A DNA stretch of 64,000 nt. It comes from Owenia fusiformis (lineage: Eukaryota > Annelida > Polychaeta > Sabellida > Oweniidae). The notes below the pieces were generated by a model. The model searched no databases, was not told the DNA's origin, and worked only from the letters and a program-made list of their open reading frames with translations. Location of the stretch: positions 4,041,341-4,105,340 of the forward strand of contig CAIIXF020000008.1 of the NCBI GenBank assembly GCA_903813345.2, given 5' to 3'. Of this stretch, positions 46,401 through 50,449 are shown piece by piece (position 1 is the stretch's first letter; the number at the start of each line of letters is the position of its first letter). Position numbers and translations under genes: made by a program.

Positions 46401-48485
46401 TGGTAAATGCTTCATTTATATAGTCAGATTATACCATTGATATGAAAGCAACAAGGGCAACAATTAAGATACAACCCATATTCCATATTACTTAAAAGTT
46501 ATTTCTGTGTTTCAGAGTTTGACTTTGCTGTGAAGTCAGTGGTAGAATTAGGAGAGCACTTGGATATTCTTCGCACAAGGTAACTCATATATCATATATA
46601 CTCAACAGAGATTTAATATAGGGGCCACCTTAAATGTTTTGTATTACAAACTATATGATTGCAATCTATTTATTTAATGCTAGATCACTCAGCAAGCCTT
46701 GTAAAGAAAATAAACTCTTTTGACTGAAAAAGTAATAAAAATGTCAGCCATGGGATTTGATACACTTTGACGTTGCTGTTATCAAGTTTGAACATTCTAA
46801 CTCACATTTTAATGATGTTTGAGCAATTTAAAAATTGGGTCCAGTGGTCTTTGTTACTATTGATCGATCTATTGAGAAGGTCTGTATAATCATGCCTGTA
46901 GGGTTTGTGCGAGCATTAAACTTGTTTTTCATCCAAAAACATCAATACACTTTGAAACATTTAATTGACTTTAAGATTGCACCATACAATCCCCAAAAAA
47001 TATTTCTCATTTCCAAGGGCCATCTATTGATTCCATTTTTCTAATTTCAGAGGACTGGGAATCATTGATCCTATTGTGATGTTTTAAAAAGGTTTCATGT
47101 ATGCCAATAATTTCTCAAATTGTGTAAATGGTACCCATTCCTTAATCCCTAGAATTTTCTTTTTGAGGAATTTCCCATAGAAATCCAACTGTACAGTTCC
47201 AAGCAGATTTTGAGATAACAGGAAAGTAAATTGTTAATACACACCTTTTTGGGATGCGATATAAACCAAAACATTTCTTTCCAGATTTACCTTGCGGGAA
47301 ACGAAAAATTAAATTTTGTTGATAATTCATTGAAGCAAGATCCTGTTCTCGAGTAGCATTGTCTCATCATGAGTAAGCTTTGAATAACAAATCATTGATC
47401 TATTTCTAAAAATTGCCATATTTTTTATCAACATGAAACCATAAACATCAATTTTCTCAAATATCAATTTTGTATAAAGACTTTAATTAACATGATCAAT
47501 GTAAGGGTAATTAAGCCGAGTGACATTACAACCATTACAACACAGCTGGTTCATTGGACATTATTTTTAAGGAACATAATATTGTGTAAAGTCGCAAAGA
47601 TTAACCGTTTGTTTGATTGAAATGGAATACAATAAGATTAAAATACAATACAATCACCTACTATGTGACAAGATGTGAACTAAAGTATTTACATGTAAGT
47701 GATCAGGTGTGACCAGACCTGTTGTTCGTAAAAACTCATGGATACGTTTATTGCCAAAGTAGGGCTTGTATAGCAATCGATATTTCCTTTAAAGACCTAT
47801 AACTTTCTTGAACCTGAAGAAACGTATCAATTTTTTGTTCAATAAAAATAGCAAATTCAATTGCCTATCTAACTTGTATTTTTTGCAAGGACTCTGATGG
47901 ATGGATATTCTGTCACATGACTTGCGGCAAACCTACCATTTCCCATTGGTTAACATGGGAATGTCGATTTTCAAAAATTCTTCAAAATCATCAATTTTCG
48001 ACCTATTGTAATTGAGGAAAAAAATTGAGAAAATTTGGAGGTATTTGAAATAAAGTCACGGCGTGATAATTTCCTAATCAAATGTAATTTTCACCCGTAT
48101 TGTCTTTTCGGAGATATGATTATTTTTTCGTTTCTGAGAACATGAATAGATATATGCCATGTTCGAATTTTGGAAAGATGTCAAACTTAAGGCGTCACAC
48201 GTAACAAATGACGACAAGGAGACCTAGGAATATTTTTGTATTTTTGACAAGGCATAAAAATCATAATGTATATAATTGGACATGCTTTCAAAGATATGTC
48301 ATTAGAGTTTACAAAAACCAATCCTATGACATATCTATGTGTTATATGTGACTTCCATCTTCCCATTTTGTGATTTTAGCAATGTTACACTCAGTTCTGG
48401 ACCAAGGACCTACTACTTCAAGGGGGCACTTGCTAGACTGGAACAGGCTTTAGTGCGATACACTGTTGAGAAACTTCTTGCTCGG
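19410..48485 (+). CDS. SARS2: Mitochondrial seryl-tRNA synthetase, N-terminal part (catalytic exons beyond the window)
   Basis: Charges mitochondrial tRNA-Ser with serine in the matrix. Exons with consistent phase: 19362-19811 (coding from ATG 19410, or 19428), 20919-20954, 27612-27689, 46188-46242, 46516-46579, 48380-48485. The N-terminus is basic with almost no acidic residues for 30 positions (MICGRCLLKCRALKT), a matrix-targeting pattern. Then DLPEPTFDWLKLCDPRNTQQ, WKDLQEIKT, VELRKEVRQQ, IPNESHPES, PIGDESNANVLETVG, ELGEHLDILRT and YYFKGALARLEQALVRYTVE follow the order of SARS2 proteins up to the edge of the catalytic core. The coiled-coil tRNA-binding arm is about 50 residues shorter than in relatives, so an exon may be missed between 20,955 and 27,611. 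Class II motifs 1-3 are absent; the 48,486 donor is intact, so they should lie right of 64,000, unless the locus is broken. Three antisense genes sit in the introns. Confidence 0.88.
19838..20558. mobile_element. TIR element with GCCTGTAGCCA ends in a SARS2 intron
   Basis: AATATTCAGGCCTGTAGCCA at the left faces TGGCTACAGGCATGATATT at the right, giving about 20-bp imperfect TIRs around roughly 720 bp of noncoding DNA. CCTGTAGCCA ends recur in invertebrate MITEs in my memory, but I cannot name the family. It lies directly after the first coding exon of SARS2. Confidence 0.6.
21628..22438. repeat. Inverted repeat pair in a SARS2 intron
   Basis: GCACCATTCAAAAGTTTGCA near 21,628 is inverted near 22,410-22,436 (GCAAACTTTTGAATGGTGTA), about 31 bp per arm, bounding ~0.8 kb. 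The open frames across 21,332-21,690 are not conserved-looking genes; they fall on repeat sequence. The structure is probably a decayed TIR element, but no target duplication is visible. Confidence 0.5.
22440..24036 (+). other. SARS2 intron with a local ~59-bp duplication
   Basis: Very AT-rich. At about 23,205-23,315 one segment is repeated in tandem: both copies contain ACATGACT(G)GACTTTAAAGG then CCCCATATAAAGTT and CCACTTT. No exon of the missing coiled-coil arm of SARS2 could be recognised here. Confidence 0.5.
24037..24315 (+). other. Unassigned open frame, possible terminal exon
   Basis: A frame without internal stops runs from 24,037 to TAA at 24,313-24,315. A good acceptor (GCTGTTTTCAACAG) ends at 24,114; from there 66 codons follow, starting DEGSTKTCTLWNNATTFD and ending LNTLWDNSCDY, with four cysteines and mixed composition unlike the surrounding low-complexity AT DNA. 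There is no ATG near the start, so if real it is a spliced last exon or a transposon fragment. I do not recognise the family. It lies in the SARS2 intron 20,955-27,611 and does not resemble the synthetase. Confidence 0.3.
24709..24845. repeat. CCCGAGGG-type perfect hairpin
   Basis: Two arms of about 66 bp (24,709-24,774 and 24,780-24,845) pair nearly base for base: GGTTCAGGATATTGTGATTA against its complement, with CCCGAGGGCC at the tip and a five-base loop. Hairpins with this CCCGAGGGCC tip are scattered in marine invertebrate genomes. Related imperfect versions occur here at 29,250-29,350 and 38,505-38,575. Confidence 0.85.
25132..25567. mobile_element. MITE with perfect 25-bp TIRs, inserted in a hairpin
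   Basis: Both ends carry the same 25 bases in inverted order, beginning TACTGTAGATTGGGTTAATT and ending TTGGCG. The body (436 bp) holds further TTTGGCGA words. Outside it, AGCGGGCAGATATA (left) faces TATATCTGCCCGCT (about 25,602), so this element seems to have landed inside an older inverted repeat. A weaker relative with the same words lies near 28,219-28,300. Confidence 0.75.
25865..26884 (-). CDS. Heparan sulfate 3-O-sulfotransferase-like, intronless, nested antisense in SARS2
   Basis: 339 aa, type II Golgi membrane protein. A short cytoplasmic tail and a transmembrane anchor (about residues 27-47) precede a lumenal domain of the HS3ST/NDST type, which moves sulfate from PAPS to glucosamine of heparan sulfate. 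Visible: 5'-phosphosulfate loop LLIVGVQKCGTQA (79-91, with the Lys and Gly-Thr); EIHFFD (109-114), carrying the catalytic-base glutamate position of HS3STs; EKTPAYF (142-148); a cysteine pair (C281, C297) where relatives have their disulfide; KHP (305-307); and a C-terminal YFTPLNKKL. The usual 3'-phosphate motif (RDP..R..S) reads MCNPIDRAMSS (169-179), so its first Arg and Asp are replaced. Length fits the family. It may act on another glycan, or be less active. One exon, with its own ATG at 26,884, in the SARS2 intron 20,955-27,611. Confidence 0.88.
   Translation of the reverse strand: MVHFIRTLKSSFAILLQNLKVGILNKCQLIVPYLVLFICFATITMIYQRRENIEKLVGKSTTHLFGEGDVVKEKKLPGLLIVGVQKCGTQAIATFLAHHPNLTRAGHCEIHFFDKITEKKPKSIQEYIDIMPETGPWEIAFEKTPAYFGGTDPVHIYNMLPDVKILIQMCNPIDRAMSSFLHSQHLNPKVKFANNASFESKVFDANGNINTTCIAIRRGVYVYDLLDYLNYFPRKNILILETEELKKNPAETLQKVEKFLNIPPFFKEEQFYMHPKLNTSCVHMEYLHTERFSAEECLGGNKHRKHPDMNPDTRQKLQKYFTPLNKKLSIVARMNFSWI
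26885..28507 (+). other. SARS2 intron and exon flanks
   Basis: Apart from the SARS2 exon at 27,612-27,689 I see no gene. The segment 28,219-28,300 carries AATTTGGC-type words like those in the MITE at 25,132-25,567. The DNA immediately upstream of the HS3ST-like start (26,885 onwards) is AT-rich with no recognisable core promoter. Confidence 0.45.
29250..29350. repeat. Imperfect ATATCATCC hairpin
   Basis: GATATGGGAATATCAC and GATGATATTAATATTGACC face their approximate complements up to about 29,346, with CCGAGGG in the middle. It is a diverged relative of the perfect hairpin at 24,709-24,845. Confidence 0.6.
29590..29660 (-). pseudogene. tRNA-like pseudogene / possible SINE head
   Basis: Read on the minus strand, the segment has the layout of a tRNA: an A-box region TGTAGCGGTAGAA, an anticodon arm CTCGC..GCGGG with AGC in the loop, a variable region AGGC, and a consensus B box GGTTCGAATCC. 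It looks most like tRNA-Gly apart from the anticodon. The acceptor ends do not pair (TTTAGCC at the 3' side against an AT-rich 5' side) and the T stem has a mismatch. A T-rich run follows at the 3' end. It is therefore a pseudogene or the tRNA-derived head of a SINE. It is absent from the matching place in duplication copy 2. Confidence 0.55.
30388..30755. mobile_element. GGGGTTTCACTCC MITE family, decayed copy 1
   Basis: Shares its body with the copies at 42,677-43,041 and 50,020-50,397 (AATATACTTCTTAAT.CCTATGTGCC at the start; CATGCTGCACATACCTACCC near the end), but the TIR ends are degraded. It contains a 23-base C run at 30,415-30,437 where the duplicate at 42,717 has only GCCGCCCC. Confidence 0.7.
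30415..30437. repeat. Poly-C run of 23 bases
   Basis: Twenty-three consecutive C on the + strand (G on the minus strand), which the duplicate copy lacks. It lies about 700 bp downstream of UST-like gene A. G-runs like this can form quadruplexes, and they are prone to slippage and to sequencing error. Confidence 0.9.
31136..32149 (-). CDS. Uronyl 2-O-sulfotransferase-like, gene A, nested antisense in SARS2
   Basis: 337 aa, intronless, type II Golgi membrane protein of the HS2ST/UST family (Sulfotransfer_2), which sulfates uronic acids of glycosaminoglycans using PAPS. Basic tail (1-18), hydrophobic anchor (19-33, LVLILILVLIVIL), then the 5'-phosphosulfate loop VFYNGLPKCGSTSHVVLL (81-98) and the 3'-phosphate motif YYNIAREPYSRMVSLYYY (160-177), with R165 and S173 in place. 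QFIGLLEEL (253-261) matches the GLTEEL-like block of the family. Several N-glycosylation sequons occur (N46, N154, N197, N233, N331). PKCGS favours UST over HS2ST, but substrate cannot be read from sequence. About 95% identical to gene B (17 substitutions over 337 positions). Lies in the 18.5-kb SARS2 intron 27,690-46,187. Confidence 0.9.
   Translation of the reverse strand: MRRHIEQYLKRILRCNHIKLVLILILVLIVILHKLQGTSYAAKVFNSSGISRFFSQPRTAEESLYLKLLKKPKLPLDTTRVFYNGLPKCGSTSHVVLLDKLAKRNKFKYVYKPSGGIKTTGDEARTLSYINDFMKQSNFVRYHDIYFVDFNSYNYSNPIYYNIAREPYSRMVSLYYYKQRTCRPGLAWCLDMEHSKNMTFDECIMNNPDNLNYCGAFREIMRVFCGTSDICLNNTLSHLGVQQAKANIAKHYQFIGLLEELNLSLLALEKLFPKYFTGATLGSGRANVGKNKVQPNKETESTIKDLLRYDFDVYYFIRARFYQQIRLLGLNESYSAQ
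32150..32876. other. Upstream flank of UST-like gene A
   Basis: Shared with the flank of gene B (44,527-45,549) apart from the MITE inserted there. It holds the likely promoter (minus-strand transcription), but I see no convincing TATA or initiator. No ORF of interest. Confidence 0.45.
32877..33030. repeat. Terminal direct repeat of the retroelement, 3' side
   Basis: Starts AAAATTGCACAATGCGCATG and ends AAATACACA. Same orientation as 36,653-36,805. Confidence 0.88.
33202..33690 (-). pseudogene. Broken tyrosine recombinase of the retroelement
   Basis: The C-terminal catalytic part is readable: GHSYRIGG (His and Arg of the active site), then ELKLLGRWTSD and YKRYIRTP with the nucleophilic tyrosine region. 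Upstream comes an N-terminal helical part (TLMLFIADCEDRK). The stretch with the first catalytic Arg is missing between DPLKDSF and YSGHSYR, so there is an internal deletion. A one-base frameshift near 33,580 separates the frame beginning at 33,570 from the preceding codons, readable up to about 33,690 (SQRLRFLKQKSKQL). This enzyme normally integrates the circular cDNA in DIRS elements. Confidence 0.8.
33891..35735 (-). CDS. Reverse transcriptase / RNase H of DIRS-type retroelement
   Basis: 614-codon open frame; the true start is probably later, since the first ~70 codons overlap the gag-like frame. The N-terminal RT block NHPDKKYVKQIIDGAKFGVS is typical for DIRS elements. Then come KFRVIHDLSWPPGESVND, a fingers/palm block with KLDLEDAF (first catalytic Asp), LPFGARSSPKLF, and HYLDDYVTFG, carrying the paired active-site aspartates in the LDD form used by DIRS. 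RNase H follows: LYSDASGDHFGAL, the WKELYAI glutamate, RCDNMAVVQVIN, and LADAISR at the end. No integrase or protease is present; integration would rely on the recombinase frame downstream. The frame is intact although its partners are broken. Confidence 0.88.
   Translation of the reverse strand: MMQRLSVNNSNVIDVTETTRSQIALFKRNPRWRKIRKRRYALNSIKGNVNLEISVTDSTNAKHVDQNPPVLNAHVQNLRAHLPLNHEVLQEGLKNHPDKKYVKQIIDGAKFGVSLGYTGPRISHVQKNWKSSLINSEAVQNNIEKEVSKGRKLGPYLNMPCDNFVGSPMGAYEKKHSDPKKFRVIHDLSWPPGESVNDYIDKEEYSCHYITHDDIVDLIRKYGHECLISKLDLEDAFKFIAVRKQDWSLLGTTWEVLNENTKLLETQYFLDNVLPFGARSSPKLFNDYANALEFIMKERGVTDCLHYLDDYVTFGPKDSNICTNNVHTMLQTIEDVGFKSNAKKLVLPCTCIEILGIEYDTVAEECRITSDRLNDIIAELNNWLHAQTANKRSILSLQGKLTFICRVVPAEKTFLRRIIDITKDIKHLNQKVTLNETFRSDIKWWLRYLPEWNGVSFFYKDTWSNNDQIQLYSDASGDHFGALFKEQYTYGSFNEKERCQSIAWKELYAIVTALATWGQHLAQRKVIFRCDNMAVVQVINYGACKNIHLMSLVRSLFYYSAKFQCQCKSIHIEGIKNDLADAISRLQFEKLKNLCKIEKLNLTFISPVKVDVMY
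35482..36545 (-). pseudogene. Gag-like region of the retroelement, interrupted by frameshifts
   Basis: Three consecutive frames cover one gag-like region: 36,545-36,096 (zinc-ribbon-like CTACKNPVRGHTGPVGAKC at the start, then a coiled-coil-like LQAEMKSLASDVERLK), 36,085-35,759 (FNQWLSAWNVFENILIQHNP, which looks like a DIRS/Ngaro gag helix block) and 35,745-35,482 (CHRCHGNHKVANC zinc knuckle and a CCCH finger, FKFNQGECKFGDKCYRLH). The breaks fall at runs of seven A on the minus strand near 36,119 and 35,785. Single-base homopolymer indels, biological or sequencing, are the simplest explanation. Confidence 0.75.
36653..36805. repeat. Terminal direct repeat of the retroelement, 5' side
   Basis: Begins AAAATTGCACAACGCGCATG and matches 32,877-33,030 to its end at AAATACACA. 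The start word AAAATTGCACAAC is also doubled just outside (near 36,635), perhaps an insertion scar. Confidence 0.88.
36900..38027. repeat. 147-bp tandem repeat with GGCGGCCATTTT motifs
   Basis: A lead-in with CCGTCTGTCCGTCCGT at 36,950-36,985 is followed by five units; GCACACTGTC occurs near 37,343, 37,491, 37,638, 37,785 and 37,932 (periods 148, 147, 147, 147). Each unit reads AGTGGAGCGATTTTGTTCAT, TGGTATGTGAATACTATAAG, then GCGGCCATTTTG and AAAATGGCCGCCATTTTA. Open frames in it are by-products. It separates the two copies of the segmental duplication. Confidence 0.9.
38645..39875. mobile_element. Large fold-back element (~1.2 kb)
   Basis: Successive blocks on the left are inverted on the right: ATCATTTCCTAACAATATGA (about 38,680) against its complement near 39,820; GACACCAGGGGTG near 38,748 against CACCCCTGGTGTC near 39,751; GGTATCGATATGGAGAACT at 38,939 against AGTTCTCCATATCGATACC at 39,619; AGACCTCTCAATATT near 39,206 against its complement near 39,380. 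The loop lies near 39,295. The first arm also exists in duplication copy 1 (30,095-30,330), but the right arm does not. Confidence 0.8.
40033..40545. mobile_element. TIR element with GGCCGGGTTGTTATTTA ends
   Basis: About 55 bp at the left (ATAATCAATAGTAAAGG then GGGAGGCCGGGTTGCTATTT) is inverted at 40,494-40,545. On the right the inner word AACAACCCGGCCT is present twice in tandem, so that arm is partly duplicated. The body is noncoding and lies in duplication copy 2 only. Confidence 0.7.
40703..40918. mobile_element. Small palindromic MITE
   Basis: CTGTCACGCAAGGC and TGTGGGCTCACC at the left face GGTGAGCCCACGTGGCC and TTATGTGACAG at the right; about 45 bp per arm and 216 bp in all. No coding content; target duplication unclear. 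Confidence 0.7.
40986..41570. other. Interspersed-repeat DNA with AGCTCACATGGTGAGCT palindrome
   Basis: A 17-bp palindrome-like word (AGCTCACATGGTGAGCT, about 40,988-41,004) is followed by repeat-like DNA leading into CCGTCTGTCTGTCCGTCTG near 41,563. An open frame through 41,424-41,804 has no protein features and runs into the tandem repeat, so it is not called. Confidence 0.5.
41580..42640. repeat. 149-bp tandem repeat with AAAATGGCGGCC motifs
   Basis: AAAATGGCGGCC (or a one- or two-base variant) recurs near 41,699, 41,848, 41,997 and 42,147, periods 149-150, with a further diverged unit near 42,485. Units contain GATAGGATTCCCGTTTAA, AAAATCCCCTGTGACTCC and TGGTTCAAAAGCTCGCC. They differ from the 147-bp units at 36,900-38,027 but share the GGCGGCCATTTT core and nearly the same spacing. 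Confidence 0.88.
42677..43041. mobile_element. GGGGTTTCACTCC MITE, intact copy
   Basis: CCCGGGGGTTTCACTCCAAT at the left faces GGAGTGAACCCCTGGG at the right, with a ~365-bp noncoding body shared with 30,388-30,755 and 50,020-50,397. The copy at 30,388 lies at the matching place of the duplication, so this insertion predates the duplication. Confidence 0.78.
43369..43442 (-). mobile_element. Short retroposon tail with GATTTGATTT repeats
   Basis: About 75 bp (GATTTGATTTGAAAACTATA through CTAGAGGCCCAGTA) interrupts a sequence that is continuous in duplication copy 1 (TATTTATTTATTAATGAATC near 31,060). The simple-repeat end and one-sided truncation suggest the 3' end of a LINE or SINE copied in minus orientation. 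It is a post-duplication insertion. Confidence 0.55.
43510..44526 (-). CDS. Uronyl 2-O-sulfotransferase-like, gene B, nested antisense in SARS2
   Basis: 338 aa, intronless; paralogue of gene A with an extra Met because two ATGs stand in tandem (44,526 and 44,523). Same layout: hydrophobic anchor near 20-34, NGLPKCGSTSHVVLL, IAREPYSRIVSLYYY, GLLEEL. Seventeen residues differ from gene A, clustered in the N-terminal tail and stem and around 99-143 (for example KRSTG for KPSGG). All PAPS-contact residues and all cysteines stay the same, as expected if both remain functional. The flanks are duplicated too, so this is a DNA-level duplication, not a retrocopy, although the ancestor was already intronless. 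Confidence 0.9.
   Translation of the reverse strand: MMRRHTEQYLKRNLRCNHIKLVLVLILVLIVILHKLQGTSYPAMVFNSSGISRFFSQPRTAEESLYLKLLKKPKLPLDTTRVFYNGLPKCGSTSHVVLLAKLARRNKFKYVYKRSTGIKTTGDEAQTLSYIKDFMKQSNFVRYNDIYFVDFNSYNYSNPIYYNIAREPYSRIVSLYYYKQRTCRPGLAVCLDMEHSKNMTFDECIMNNPDNLNYCGAFREIMRVFCGTSDICLNNTLSHLGVQQAKANIAKHYQFVGLLEELSLSLLALEKLFPKYFTGAALGSGRANVGKNKVQPNKETESTIKDLLRYDFDVYYFIRARFYQQIRLLGLNESYSAQ
44778..45255. mobile_element. PIF/Harbinger-like MITE with TTA target duplication
   Basis: Ends GGGGCGGGGTCAAAATATCA (left) and the complement at the right, with a second matching block (ATGTTCATATGGAGACAAAAG against its complement). TTA flanks both sides (44,775-44,777 and 45,256-45,258), while duplication copy 1 has a single TTA at the corresponding place (about 32,391-32,394). 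Three-base TTA/TWA duplications and G-rich ends are typical of PIF/Harbinger. Open frames inside have no transposase features. Confidence 0.82.
45791..46187 (+). other. SARS2 intron end
   Basis: AT-rich, containing the interspersed segment at 46,070-46,160 related to 2,100-2,245. Acceptor TTTCCAG at 46,181-46,187. Confidence 0.45.
46580..48379 (+). other. SARS2 intron, nothing recognised
   Basis: I find no exon, RNA gene or well-bounded repeat between the HLDILRT exon and the YYFKGALARLEQ exon. Confidence 0.45.
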
Positions 48486-48782
48486 GTAATTATGCCTTTA
48501 ACATTTTAGCTCATTGTTTTTAACTTAAAAGTAGTTGTGTACTTTAAAACTGTGTAAAATTATAGTCAAGTCAGTACTCATATTATTTATATCATATTTT
48601 TTTGTTAATTTTTAATAAGAAAATTTATACTCATAGATGAATGAAACATTCTTGAGATTGTGACAAGACATTTCCAAAAATGTAGAATAATACTATTCAT
48701 GTTAAATGCATTAGACCACATAGCTGTAAACAACAATATGCCTACTTAAACACAGTTGCTATTAGCACACTGGAATACAGTA

Positions 48783-49502
48783 AAGTCAGATACCGTTGTC
48801 ACAAATGGCAGACATAACCGTCGCTTCAACTGTTTAATCACTTGGTCCTCATTTCATGGGATTTTATCGTCGCTAATTCTGTGCATGCATTAAGCTCTTA
48901 TGATAATGTATCATATGAAATCCCATTTTTGATAAAATTCGGTCTTGAATCGCCACAATATAGCGTCTTCGATATTGTCAATAACAACGGAATCTGAATT
49001 TGAGTAATTTAGAAAGACAACGGCATAGGGTAATTACAGTGTCCGTTGTCCCGTATCTCATTTTGATCGGTTAAATTAAAGACTATATTTTGATGGTAGA
49101 ACATTATTAACTGTACAAAGAGTATTAAGACACTTTGATTGATTGTTGTTCCAAAGGAATTTCATCCTCCTAAGCAGGTATCCAGAATCCGTACCTCCTT
49201 CTTCCCCCTGCTATAACCAATTTGGAAGCACCCGATTAAACTGAATCACGTGATCTAACTAATGACTTATACATGATTTCTGTCGCAGTGTTGGGACAGC
49301 CAATCAGATTGCGAGTTCTTAATCGGGGAAATGCTAACTGCTTATAGCAGGGTGTAAAAAGAAAGAAGATATTCTGGATTTTGAAGCCCTGTGATTGGAG
49401 GGTGAAAGAATTTAGTCTAGGTGCTCTATTAAACATACAGTTCATGAAAATCTAATTGAAGCGACGGTTATGTCCGCCATTTGTGACAACGGTATCTGAC
49501 TT
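48783..49502. mobile_element. TIR element, 720 bp, ends AAGTCAGATACCGTTG
   Basis: The left arm 48,783-48,830 (AAGTCAGATACCGTTGTCAC, AAATGG.(A/G)GACATAACC, GTCGCTTCAA) is inverted at 49,455-49,502 with a single visible mismatch. The body is noncoding. It lies about 300 bp after the last visible SARS2 exon. No clear target duplication. Confidence 0.8.
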
Positions 49503-50449
49503 AACCCTAGTCAGGCTATTCCGGGGTGATTAGAGTACTTATGATTCTTCTATAGATTTCGCTCTAATCATAACAATAGAGCTTTGTTGTGAGGCATAAC
49601 CATGTATTTTCTACAAAATATGTTATGATGTCATAACAATATAGAAAATGAAGTCATATTATTATGAAGCTTTTCACCAACTTTTAGGTAGTTTTTGGTT
49701 ATAAAAAGGTGAAAGTATGTCATTCTCCATTTTCCTTCACTATTTTTATGTTTTCACTATTAAAGTCGAACAGACCTCATTGACACAAATTAATTAATAT
49801 GTACATTATGTAACATTGTTCTTTCAAAATGATGGATTCAAACATGTACAATGGGCCTATACACAGACATTATACATACATTATATGATTCATATATAGT
49901 GTTGTGTTTCTGGAGAGAATATACACAAATGCATTATTGATAACTAGAATGTCTGTCTAGCTATTACACAACAAACTAGTTATATCAGCCATGGTCCACA
50001 TTGCACTCCTCTCTCATCAGAGGTTTCACTCCAATATACCTCTTAATACCTATGTGCCGTGCAAAAAAAACTTTCTGAGCATTTTTTCCATGTCAATTTC
50101 CTCTCAAGATTGAAAATGTCCATGTTTAATTCCCCTCGGGAGTTTGCTGGGACTATATTTCTTGAATATCATTCAAATTGAATAGAAAATCCACTATCCT
50201 GTAATTTGTCCAAGGACTTGGCAACTGATTTTAACCAATTTAATACCATTTTTTATACAAATCTGAATTTTGACATAAAACGACAATTTTCCATGTTTTG
50301 TTCCTCTCAGATTGTACCGTTTCCATGGTTTATGGTCAAACCCAAAATTGGCAGTACTGCACATACCTATCCAAATTATTCAGAGTGAACCCCCGGGCTC
50401 TTTTCATTCTTGAACCACAGCAATTATATCAAACATTTATAATTCTGAA
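49503..50449. other. Flank between SARS2 and SULT with a third GGGGTTTCACTCC MITE
   Basis: The MITE copy at 50,020-50,397 has AGGTTTCACTCCAATATACC at the left and GAGTGAACCCCCGGG at the right and shares its body with the other two copies. It ends about 50 bp past the SULT stop codon and so likely provides part of the SULT 3' UTR. I see no SARS2 exon here. Confidence 0.65.
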